From Ctena decussata (Eukaryota > Mollusca > Bivalvia > Lucinida > Lucinidae), in assembly GCA_963989385.1 (NCBI GenBank), contig OZ022505.1:59399737-59463736 (forward strand): a stretch of DNA of 64,000 nucleotides. Direction: 5' to 3'. The position numbers and the translations under genes were made by a program. A model generated the notes under the pieces. It searched no databases and was not told where the DNA came from. It saw only the letters and a program-made list of their open reading frames with translations. Shown here in pieces: positions 32,109 through 42,686 of this stretch. Each line of letters opens with the position of its first letter. The stretch's first letter is position 1.

Positions 32109-33287
32109 ATCAGTGACCTATATAGAAACCCTATATACACCTTTCCTATAAATCGATTAAGTCGCGCACGAGTTATCTACCCAAGTAGGCTGTGACGTCA
32201 TCTATAGGATATCCCATATAATTCAGTACAATTGCAAGCACACATAACATGCTTAAAGCAGATGTTTTGTAAATGTAAACTGCAAAAAAATTCATTGAAA
32301 GACCAAATTAAAGTACAATTGCCCTGTTTTCATGTGACATTTTATTATTTATATATTTTTTTATTTTTTTATTTTAATATCATATTGAGAATCCCGACAA
32401 GTCGCTCATGATTTTCATGGCCCCTTTCATCGACGCCGTGTTTTAACACCCCGGCAATACATTCACGTTTGTTCAATAATAAAGAGTTACATTTCGTATA
32501 AATAAGTTTCGTAAATCTGAAAAGTTCTTCCCATTTTTCCGACAGGTAAAACTTCAGCATTCAGATAGTAACTATGCATTATTACCGGACAGGTTATAGC
32601 GCTTATATTTATGGTTTCTTGTGCGATACACCGATCTATAAGCATCAGCATCCAGACAGTTTTCCGTAAGTTTGAACCCGAGGTTGAATTTATATTATTT
32701 TTTCCATCTCTTACTTATCTTCGGTTTTATTTACTTGGTCGTTTCCATTTTACGGTAGGTTTTCTTAAAGCTGCCTTCGGAACACATGTCTAGGTAATAC
32801 ACAATCATAGGTATTTGTTTATTGCGGCAATGCGCGCAACTCGGTAATTACACAAACGAATTCCGTGTCAGCACACTTTGTTGTCATTTTTAGCGTGTGT
32901 CTGCTTTATAATCAGCTAATCGTTCGTTTTGTATCTTTTGTAATAACTGTCTGGACATCTTCCGCGATTTTCTTTCATTTTCTTTTGTTTTGGAAGCTGT
33001 ACTGGTGATACATACTCTTTCGATTACGGTAATTTTGGGCTGACATTTTAGTCGGAAATCTTATAACAGAGCCGGATCCAGACCGGGAGGTGTTGGGGGG
33101 CACGTATTAGGCGAGGGGTCAAGGGGGCCGCCTAGGCCCCATGTGGGTCCAGGGCAAAGCCCTGGTAGGGGGTGCAGGGGGCGAAGCCCCCGGCCGGAAA
33201 ATGATTTTCAGTATTTGTAGATGTCTTTGGAGGGCTCTGATGAACATTATTTTGTGAAATTTATATTCTGTTATTGCACCTATATTT

Positions 33288-33523
33288 GAGCCGCGACGTG
33301 ACAAAACCAACAATGTGGTCGTGCGTCCAGCGCAGACTCAGATCAGCCTGGGCATTCACCCAGTCTGATCAGACTCTTTGCTAAGCGCTTAAAGGGTAGC
33401 TGAGGGACTAAGCTACCTTCATGCAGAAAGCGAAGACTCTGATCAGACTGGGCGGATGCCCAGGCTGATCTGAGTCTGCGCTGGACGCACGACCACATTG
33501 TTGGTTTTGTCACGTCGCGGCTC
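33288..33523. mobile_element. GAGCCGCGAC MITE, best-preserved copy
   Basis: Ends GAGCCGCGACGTGACAAAAC and GTTTTGTCACGTCGCGGCTC are perfect complements over 20 bp. Arms CAGACTCAGATCAGCCTGGG and CCCAGGCTGATCTGAGTCTG also pair, so the element is a near-complete fold-back of 236 bp with a short loop (AGCTGAGGGACTAAGCT). Confidence 0.9.
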
Positions 33524-33839
33524 ATTTGTCATAAACATCAGTATTGTAACACTTGGTACCAGGATATACAAGTCCACTGATCAATTTTGGCCCTTAGTAC
33601 ATGTATATGATGAAGTAGCTTCTCTCTATTAAGGGTCCAAACATAAAGTCATTGTGCCACCCCAACCCCCCAAACTCCCACTTGGCCCTTCTTTGCTTTG
33701 CTTTTCTGTGTCTTGAAAAAATCTTAGGTAATATAGTGTGCCCCCCTCCCCATTCCTCCCCACAACACACAATACTGCTGTGTGCCCCTAACACACACAC
33801 TTCTGAACAACCTCTAAAACAGGGCACACACACATAATA

Positions 33840-33900
33840 TTGTGTGCCCCCTGCCCCTCTCTCTCTCTCTCCCCCCCCCCCCCCCCTCCACTTCTGAACA
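33840..33900. repeat. CT/C-rich low-complexity tract
   Basis: CTCTCTCTCTCTC followed by a long C run. The reverse-strand Gly/Glu-rich frame over it is compositional. Confidence 0.85.
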
Positions 33901-34697
33901 ACCTCTAAAACAGGGCGCCTATCCCATCCTGTGACCCATCTTACAGGAATGAAAAGAAAAAAAAGACAACAAAACAAACCAAGTTCAATTCGGACGTGAT
34001 CACAGCACCACGCTTCATTTTGAGCGAATGACATGTAATTTCCATTATGGCATGTTGTTATTAATGATTTTCATAGTTTGGCCAAACATCAAACGTGCCG
34101 ACAAGGGCAAATCATGTTCCTTTCTTTTCAATCTTTCGATTGGTCAAATTGGCAGTTACTCATCCAATCAAATAAATCCTTGAAACTTCCATTGAGCGCA
34201 GCGGAGTGTTTCGATCGATACGCGACTCTTATCTACAGAATTTAGCAATTAGCGCGGTAGGTGTTAAAAGATTAAAGATGTCACTGCCGGGGGGGGCACA
34301 TAACAGCAGACAGACACTGAAGATGCAACTTCTTAATTTGGGGCCCACAAAAGGTCAATGCTGGAAAAAAGTGACTTGCAGGCTAGCTGGGGGGGCACGG
34401 GCCCGAGTGCCCCCCCCCCCTCTAAATCCGGGCCTGTATAATTTTGTGTCAAATTCCCATATGCTATAAGTTTCAAAGCTTATTTTCCGACAAAGGAAGA
34501 GCTCAATATATTTGGAACAAAAAAGTTGTCTTAATCTTAACCGTTGAATGTTAGTTTTGAATATACGGAAACCCGGCATTTATTTGGTTACACAATGAAA
34601 ATCAATAGCCTATCCTATAGATGACGTCATAGGCGTTGCAAGGGACAAAACTCGAACAGACTTTGAATTATAGGAAAGGTGTATATAGGTCACTGAT

Positions 34698-36982
34698 AAA
34701 AGGTGGGAATGTAATGTAACGGTAAGCGGGTGAGTCTAGATGAATTTATAGGTGAGACCAAAGTTTAGGGACGTTACCTTAATTGTACAGTAGTAATGTA
34801 TTTCATAACTCTTTTAATGATTACATGTTTACCACATAGACACACTACAGAGAGCTTACCTGTACAAAGATGTCACCTTAACTTCAAGGGAGGTAATTTT
34901 GTGTCATTGAAAACTAGCATGTGATAACTTTTTCGCAGTAATTTTGTGTTTAATCGATTGAGGGCATCCCTAAATGATTCAAAAGCTGAAAAATTTATAA
35001 TTTTTATTAATATAAAAGTATTACACGACCTTGAAATTGCAGACCTTAAAGTTAAGGTGTCCTTCTTGGCCAAGGAGTTTGAGCATGTGGCAAGATGTTT
35101 AAAGTTTAAAGCTAAAACAGGTGTGTCTACCTCAAGCTTACTGTGCACAGAAAGCTAAAAACATTAAAGTGATTGTTCAGATCTCTTAACTATCAAAAAT
35201 AAATAAGTCAGTATGTCCTAATTTAATTTCTACAGATCATTTCTTCATCTGCTAAGGTAATTAAAATCATGTTTATTGCTCTTATCTTAAACATCAGGCA
35301 GCAGACATGTTTATGATCACATCAGTCTAACAGCTTGAAACAGCTGGATAGCAAGCGTTTGTTTACCTAAACTTTTACGCAGTGGAACCACTTTCTAGAG
35401 GAGTTGACCCTGATTCCATATAGAAAGATTGCAATTAGTTTCTGAGCTTATAATGTCTTCGGATGTGATTGAGGAGGTAAACATTAAAAAGGCACCTATG
35501 GTCACCTCAATATACAGAAGATGATTTGAAATACAGACTTTCAAATGCAGATGATAGCTTGACATACTTGAGGTGTCAATTTTCAATGGTGCAAGTGCAG
35601 TTTTTGTATGCCTATGCACAGACTTCAGAAAAGCATGTTTGTATAACCAACAGCTATTACCATAATTCTCATTTTTGTTTTCATTATTTAATGTATTCCC
35701 TATTATCATTTATATAAGTACTAGTACTATTTTAATTTGTTGTAAGCTGACCTGCTAATGCTAGATTTTTATTGCCAAAATTACCTTAAAATTCTAAGTA
35801 TTGGGACAGAACAGTGCTAACCCAGATCAGACTGCTCCTAAAGAAACAGTCTGATCATGGTCTTAACTGTTTTGGATCAGGTGTTGCAAAGGCATTTGTT
35901 CCCTGTCAACATTTAACAGTGTGCATTTCAATGAACAGGCTGATCTGGCTTTGCATTGGAGCACTACTCTTAAGCTAATATCTCCAGCTGCTCTGTAACT
36001 CATTTTACCTTGCTGCAGCTGCTAAGTGATTCCAACAGAAAATATTTGAGGTCAATCAACCTATAAATGGCAGAATCCTGGGGCAAGTGATAATCATCAA
36101 ATTACACACTAATTGAAATGGTTTTCACAAAAATTTTAGAGGTATGATTTTCATCATATTTTTAACCTATGTTATAAAGATTTAGAAAAAGATGTGAACA
36201 ATCACTTTAAGCTGTCTTTAAACATGATGCATGATCAGATCCACATCTTCTTTCTGGTTTCCTTGTTGAAGTGTTTTCTCAGGCGGTTTCCTTACTGGTC
36301 AATTTGGTATCGATGCTCAAGAAACAAAAAGAAAAAAAAATACGATGAGAAAGGACAGTTTTTAGCAAAACAGTGCGCAGCACTGACATTGTCTTACGTC
36401 AGAAAGAAGGTATTTAGTCTTCTTTTTTTTTCATAATTTGTTTTCTGCATTTAGAGCTTCTCTTGACTGCCAGACTACCCCCTTGCGTTTTGAAAAAGAC
36501 TTGAAATGAGCTGTCAATCAACACTTGTATGTATGTGCAATATTGATGGTCCTTAGTACCATCTTAAAGCACGCATTATAAAGTTACAGCAGTATTATAC
36601 AAGTCACTGTTGTCAATAAAACGAGTCTTTCAATTAGTGGGGTTATCCCCGTTTGTCCATCTTATGCATTATTTTAATGTACAAAAACGTATGAACAAAA
36701 TAACCAAGAACTGTTTTGAGCTAGGATTTTCATATTAGCCATTCAAAAATATTTATGGACCATGATGAAGATGACCGTATTGGCTTTTGAACTGATTCGA
36801 TTTACACGTGGTTGAGTTAGCTTTATCCCTCCTCTGGCTCAGACATTCATTGACAGATCTTCTATAGGAGGAGTCATTAGGTTGGGGCCATAGTGATTAT
36901 AAATATTTTCAAGTTTCTAGAGTAACCTTAATTTGTTCACAGACATATTGCAACCGACTTTTCTTTTTAATAACAGTAATAT
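34698..36982. other. unassigned stretch with exon-like small frames
   Basis: Candidate exons, none assigned: 34946-35120 (+) encoding AEKFIIFINIKVLHDLEIAD and AKEFEHVARCLKFKAKT, ending CAG|GTGTGT; 35522-35616 (+) encoding DDLKYRLSNADDSLTYLRCQ after an ATATACAG acceptor; 36273-36407 (+) after TTTTCTCAG, encoding SRNKKKKKYDEKGQFLAKQC and ending AAG|GTATTT. They are in different frames, and I recognise no domain. Could be a decayed gene or chance. Confidence 0.2.
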
Positions 36983-37171
36983 GAGCCGCGACATGACAAC
37001 ACCAGCAAAGTGGCATGTGCGACCAGCGAAGATTCAGACCAGCCTGCGCAACCGCATGAACCTAGCTTAGAACCCAGCGAAGATTTTCATCAGAGTGGAC
37101 AGATGCACATGCTGATCTGAGTCTTCGCTTGGCGCACATTCCACTTTGTTGGTTGTGTCGTGTCGCGGCTC
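36983..37171. mobile_element. GAGCCGCGAC MITE, short version upstream of ZF1 copy B
   Basis: Ends GAGCCGCGACATGACAACAC and GTTGTGTCGTGTCGCGGCTC are near-perfect complements. 189 bp, with an internal deletion relative to the 236-bp form. Confidence 0.85.
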
Positions 37172-37198
37172 ATGTGTAGTCTGTTTTTTTTTTCCTTG

Positions 37199-37377
37199 AA
37201 ATTTTCAGATGTAGACACTTTCAAGTTTTGACACCACCACAGAAGAAAAGAGTTGCAAAAACCCTTATGCTGACATAAACTGTTTGCCCGTGATGTTTAA
37301 GGTGAAAGTTAAGGTAAGAATGAAAAGTGAAGAGATGTATGCCTGATCTTTCTAGAGCGAAACTTCAGGTTTTTAAT
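37199..37377 (+). other. 5' leader and possible splice acceptor of ZF1 copy B
   Basis: TTTTTTTTTCCTTGAAATTTTCAG ends at 37208 and could be a 3' splice site. Sequence from 37209 to the ATG at 37378 would be leader. A GTAAGA at 37314 and TCTAG at 37351-37355 would imply an intron of only 42 bp, so an unspliced leader is more likely. Copy A begins at the equivalent of about 37312. Confidence 0.35.
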
Positions 37378-38788
37378 ATGAGTGGTAAACGGTACAAAGG
37401 TGTTAAAATCTCGAAGAACAATACCGCAGATTCACGACATGCTAATGGCGCGTGTGGTAAAAAGTTTACAAAGGCAAGAAAAGTGAAGAAGAATGTGTTT
37501 AAGAATACTGGAAGGAAACCGCAAGCTTGTGATGTCTGCGGTAAACAGTTTTGGAGAGAAAGCAGTTTAAATAAACACATGCTTCGTCATACTGGAGACA
37601 AACCATATGCTTGTGATGTGTGTCGGAAACGGTTTACATAGGAAAAGTCTTTGAAGATACACAAGCTTATTCATACTAGAGATAAACCATATGCTTGTGA
37701 TGTGTGTTGTAAACAGTGTCAAACTAAAGGGCACTTGAAAAGACACAAGACTGTTCATTTAGAAGATAAATCATATGCTTGCGATATTTGTGATAGACGT
37801 TTTGCTGCTATAGAATACTTGAAAAGACACGTGCATTCTCATATTAGAGACAAACCGTATGCCTGTGATATATGTGGGAAACATTTTCCAGTAGCAGGAG
37901 ACGTTACGCAGCATATGGGTGTTCACTTTGGTGAGAAAACACATGCCTGTGCTATTTGTGGCAAAGTTTAGACAGGCCGGAAACCTGAAGGGGCATATGC
38001 TTATTCATACTGGAGAGAAACCTCATGGTTGTGAAATCTGTGGAAAACAATTTGCAGAAAAGGGAAACTTAAAGAGACACGCGCTAACTCATACTGGAGG
38101 GAAGCCACATGCTTGTGGTGTCTGTGATAAATGTTTTATGCAAGCAGACCACTTGAACCAACATATGCTGACCCATACGGGAGAGAAACCACACGCTTGT
38201 AAAGCCTGTAGCAAAAAGTTTACAAGGGCCGAAACCTTGAGGAAACACATGGTTAGTCATACTGGAGGGACACGGCAAGTTTGTAAGGTATGTGGTAAAC
38301 AGATCATAAGAGCAGAGAACATGAAGGACCACATGCTTCTTCATACCGGAGACTCACCACATGTCTGTGCTATCTGTGGTGATCAGTTTACAACGGCAGG
38401 AAGCTTAAAGAGACATATAGCAGCTCATACTGGAGGGAAACGGCCTGGCTGTGCTATATGTGGGAAACAATTTTCAAGGGCAGAATACTTGAAGACACAC
38501 ATGCTTATACACACTAATGAGAAACCGTACACTTGCGATATCTGTGGCAAAGAGTTCAAATGGATAGACCACCTTAAAAAACACATACTTGTTCATATTG
38601 GAGAGAAACGGCATGTTTGTTATATTTGTTCCAAAAGGTTTCTCACTTCAGAGCACTTACGGACTCATAAACGTATTCACACCGGAGAGAAGCCATATGC
38701 TTGTGATTTGTGTGCTGACAAGTTTATACAGTTTGCACACCTGAAAAGACACATATTTACTCACATTGGAGAGAAAGCACATATATGA
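37378..38788 (+). pseudogene. C2H2 zinc-finger gene ZF1, copy B (nonsense plus frameshift)
   Basis: Homologous throughout to ZF1 copy A (67-1482). Two lesions are visible: AAG in A is TAG at 37639-37641 in finger 2 (after CRKRFT), and a 2-bp deletion after 37965 (GGCAAAGTTTAG against GGCAAACAGTTTAG) breaks finger 6. Beyond it a finger frame stays open to 38788 (ORF from 37919, 289 residues, ten fingers). Codons outside the lesions look well kept, with conservative changes, so loss may be recent. Fingers 11, 12, 14 and 15 are identical in protein to copy A, while fingers 2-5 and 8-9 differ more. A truncated product from an internal start is conceivable. Confidence 0.85.
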
Positions 38789-39123
38789 GAAGACTGTGGT
38801 AAGGAGTTTAGAACACAAGACGCTTCATGTATCATACACCTATTCATACTGGAGGGGAACTGTATGTTTGTGATGTTGGTTGAAAACAGTTTACACTTTA
38901 ATGTTTGAAATTTGAAGACACATTTTTATTTTCATACTGGAGAAATAACGCAGGATTGTCATGTCTCTGGAAAACAGTTTACTACTCAAAGACACATGAA
39001 AAAAATCGAGAAACCATATTCTGTCTTGTCTCTGATAAACCGTTTACTAAGAAAGAGAGCATAAATAATTATATCGCATCTTCTATTTGGAAATCGCAAG
39101 CTGATAGTATTTTAGACTCATAG
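38789..39123 (+). pseudogene. degenerate zinc-finger tail downstream of ZF1 copy B
   Basis: Matches 1483-1818: post-stop codons EDCGKEFRTQDA and later CLVSDKPFTKKESI. Same broken finger remnants, so the truncation predates the duplication. Confidence 0.6.
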
Positions 39124-39317
39124 GAACTACGATCTCAGCGTCCAATGATTGACTATACTAAACCCTTCATAATAATGGTGTATATAAAACAGTTCGAACT
39201 ATTTGGACGAATCAAATTGTATGCTGTCTCCTTATATTGAAAAAAGTCACATGTTTTATACAGGCCCGAAGCCTGACCACACGTACTGATGGGGCTCTGG
39301 ATAACTTGTGGGACGCG

Positions 39318-39416
39318 CAGCGTTGAAGCAGCATTGAATCAGCGTTGATTCAACACCATGACGTTGAATCAGCGTTTATTTAATGTTGATTCAGCGCTGT
39401 GTGCCGGCTGGGATGT
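39318..39416. repeat. short palindromic MITE of GTTGAATCA words (copy B)
   Basis: Counterpart of 2014-2112, ending TGTGTGCCGGCTGGGAT. Confidence 0.6.
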
Positions 39417-39623
39417 AATCTGGAACAAGTAATCTTTTCGTAGCTGTTATAATGCTATAGATGAATCGATGAATTATGTTAATCTGCATAAGATCTACAA
39501 TGTTCAAAGATACTACTAGAAACCATAATGAAACATTTTTTGAATTTAACCATGATACACAATATTTTGATTTGTATTTTTTTCACAACTACAACAAATA
39601 AAAGATGATTTGAGAAAATAGTT

Positions 39624-40508
39624 AGCAGAAGCGCAGCAACAGCAGTGGCAGCAGAAACTTTTGTGAAGTTGGCAGTAGAGCAGTAGCAGTAACAGCAGTA
39701 ATTACTGCTGGCAGCAGTTACAGTAGCTACTGCTGTTATTACTACTGCTCTACTGCCAGCAGTAATTTCTGCTGTTACTGCAGCTGCTCTTCTGCCACCA
39801 GTAATAACTGCTGTTACTGCTACTGCTCTACTGCCAGCAGTAATTTCTGCTGTTACTGCAGCTGCTCTTCTGCCACCAGTAATAACTGCTGTTACTGCTA
39901 CTGCTCTACTGCCAGCAGTAATTTCTGCTGTTACTGCAGCTGCTCTTCTGCCATCAGTAATAACTGCTGTTACTGCTACTGCTCTACTGCCAGCAGTAAT
40001 TTCTTCTGTTACTGCAAGTGCTCTTCTGCCACCAGTAATTTCTGCTGTTACTGCAACTGCTCTTCTGCCACCAGTAATTTCTGCTGTTACTGCAACTGCT
40101 CTTCTGCCACCAGTAATTTCTTTTGTTACTGGTACTGCTCTTCTGCCAGCAGTAATTTCTGCTGTTACTGCAAGTGCTCTTCTGCCACCAGTAATTTCTT
40201 TTGTTACTGGTACTGCTCTTCTGCCAGCAGTAATTTCTGCTGTTACTGCAAGTGCTCTACTGCCAGCAGTAATTTCTGCTGTTACTGCAACTGCTCTTCT
40301 GCCACCAGTAATAACTTCTGTTACTGCTACTGCTCTTCTGCCAGCAGTAATTTCTGCTGTTACTGCAAGTGCTCTTCTGCCACCAGTAATTTCTGCTGTT
40401 ACTGCAACTGCTCTTCTGCCACCAGTAATACCTGCTGTTACTGCTACTGCTCTACTGCCATTTTTACAAAAGCTTCTACTGCTACTGCTGTTACTGCGCT
40501 ACTGCCAA
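39624..40508. repeat. 39-bp minisatellite, expanded allele with 78-bp higher-order unit (copy B)
   Basis: About 19 tandem ~39-bp units. From 39745 to about 40000 two unit types alternate (CTGCAGCTGCTCTTCTGCCA then CTGCTACTGCTCTACTGCCA), giving a 78-bp higher-order repeat seen three to four times. The distal part uses other variants (TTCTTTTGTTACTGGTACTG). The inverted ends are as in copy A (2325-2665). Confidence 0.9.
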
Positions 40509-40703
40509 CTTCACTCACATATCATATGGACGTTAACAGAACTGCGAGTCATTGTCACTTATACAAAAAGCTCTTCCTTTTGATAAGACGGCGTAGTGCG
40601 AAACTTTAAAACATAGTATACCAGTCCATTTATCTAGACGATTTTCCTAGGTAGTTCTGAAGCGAACTCTTGAGACGATAGGGCATTTTAGGCGCTAAGA
40701 TGA

Positions 40704-40958
40704 TGTTACACCCCTGGTTAACTATGTATATACAAGGGCTGTTACGAAACGAAAAAGAGCTATTACGAAGAGAAAAAGAGTCATAGTTACCAAACGACCT
40801 GATTACCAGGTCGCTTGGTAACTATGACTTTTTTTCGTTTCGTACAGCTCTTTTTCGTTGCGTAAAATCAGGTTGTTTGGTAACTATGACTCTTATCGTT
40901 TCGTAACAGCTCTTTTTCGTTTCGTAACATCCTTTAAAACATAACTAACTATGTGTGC
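40704..40958. mobile_element. MITE with CACCCCTGGTTAACTATG ends (copy B)
   Basis: Counterpart of 2858-3150. Lacks one of the GTTACGAAGAGAAAAAGAGT units present in copy A, so it is about 35 bp shorter. Confidence 0.65.
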
Positions 40959-42538
40959 GTTAGTATTTTGCGAAACGGAACATAACAGCTACTAGCCCCA
41001 TCCCCCGCTTACCCACCCACCCTCCTGGTTTCTTTACTTAGTAATTATTGATTATTATAATAAATGCGTGTCTTCGAGGTCGGTACACAGCTGTACACAT
41101 GATAAGTCGGGTTGAAATGTCTGTCTTCGAGGTCACACTACACGTGGTGAATTGCGTTGAAATGTCTGTCTCGAGGTCAGTGCACATGGTGAGTCGAGCT
41201 TAAATGTCTGCCTTCGTTGTCATCACATGTGAGGAGTCGGGTTGAAAGTAATGATTGCGCAGCGACACGAGAAAACCAACAAAGTGGTTGTGCGCCCAGC
41301 GCAGACTCAGATCAGCCTGGGCATCCATTCAGTCTGATCAGAGTCTTCACTGTCCGCATGGAGGTAGATCATACCATTACCTACCCTTTGAGCGCTTAGC
41401 ATAGAGTCTGGTCCAGAATGCATCAACAGTGATAGTAGATCTTCTCCAGACATATCTGTGGAGCACGTTTGATTACTTAGAAGCCGAGCCAAAGGCAACA
41501 GGTGACTATTATTTCTACCGTTTTATCAATCGTGAAATATAGATCTTGGCCAAATATGCGTCACTGTTCTCTGTAGATCTTCCCAAGACATATCTGTGGA
41601 GCAAATTCGAAGACTCAAGTCCTTGTGGATACTTAGAATCTGAGATAAACGCAATGAGTGAATACATTTTTCAATGTTCAATCAACCGTGAAATATAGGT
41701 TATTGCACGCTATTTGCATACAATAGATTCATACATAAACGCAGCAGGTTAGTATTTTTTCTATGTTGTATCAACCGTAAAATTTGGCCCATGGCCCGAT
41801 ATGCATCGCTATATCAGTAGATCTTTCCTAGATGAATCTATGGAGCAAGTTTGAAGGTTCTAGCTCTTGCGGTTACTTAAAACTGAGCAAAACGCAACAG
41901 ATGAATATATTTACAAAGGCGCCGCACAATTGCACGCACATGCCATCGTTAAATTTGACTTATATCTGTTCAGCGTTTCTTGAGATACTGACATTTCAGC
42001 AAAACTAGACTCGTAAATAGAAAGTAGGTCACTGTGACCTAATTCCACTACAGATCTTTTTTTCATTTTGAAAGTTTTGAATACCAAGGTCCATCTAATG
42101 CTCCATGCAAGATTTCAGCCAAATATCTGAGTGGTTTTGGAGAAAAAAAATGATGTTAGTGTGTTTGCTGTATTTAATACTAGCAGCCAACTTGGATTCT
42201 CAACCAGGCTGAATTTTATTATTCTGAAGTCCTGTATTCTGATCATGCCGCCTGTAAAATTTGAAAACCATAGGTGCAAAGGTTTCTTCTAAATGGACTT
42301 AAATGCTTAGGTCGACGTAAATTGTTAACGAACGGACGGACGAACGGACTGACGGGCAGACGGAAAACCGAACGCCTTTATCGCACCTTGCTAAAGCAGG
42401 TGCACTAAAAACCTTAATGAATTCATAATGTGAACTATTCGGTACTCGTTCATATGGAGAGAAACACTCGCAAGTGCATGTGTCCTTCATCTGAACTTGT
42501 GTCGAACATTTCACAGTATAAATTCAATAACCTGTAAT
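40959..42538. other. duplicated non-coding block (copy B) with tandem repeats and truncated MITE
   Basis: Counterpart of 3151-4693: ~57-bp repeats (41066-41255), truncated GAGCCGCGAC MITE (about 41257-41425), ~160-bp repeats (41420-41920), plus an extra ~38 bp at 42372-42410. No gene. Confidence 0.6.
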
Positions 42539-42686
42539 CACACCTGGTTAACTATGTTTTCCAGGATGTTATGAAACGAAAAAGAGCCGTTACGAAATGA
42601 AAAAGAGTCATACATTCATTGTAGTTACCAAACGACCTGGTCATTAGGTCGTTTGGTAACTTTGACTATACATAGTTAACCAGGGG
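42539..42686. mobile_element. MITE with CACACCTGGTTAACTATGT ends (copy B)
   Basis: Counterpart of 4694-4842, with inverted ends intact. Confidence 0.75.

Larger units (their letters stand above)
32109..34697. mobile_element. candidate 2.6-kb TIR element, ATCAGTGACCTATATA ends
   Basis: Left ATCAGTGACCTATATA, TACACCTTTCCTATAA, TGACGTCATCTATAGGATA. Reading inward from the right end on the minus strand gives ATCAGTGACCTATATACACC, TTTCCTATAA, TGACGTCATCTATAGGATA. The left arm carries an 11-bp internal duplication. No transposase seen. A GAGCCGCGAC MITE sits inside. Confidence 0.6.

Noticed and set aside
33594..34034. 146-codon minus-strand frame
   Set aside because: It spans C- and CT-rich low-complexity sequence, giving Gly/Arg/Glu-rich residues, and has no recognisable domain.
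37314..37355. 42-bp intron in the ZF1 leader
   Set aside because: Too short for a typical animal intron; the donor and acceptor matches are likely chance.
39624..40508. Regular 39-bp repeats as a possible CRISPR array
   Set aside because: Units are contiguous with no unique spacers, and the genome is eukaryotic; this is a minisatellite.
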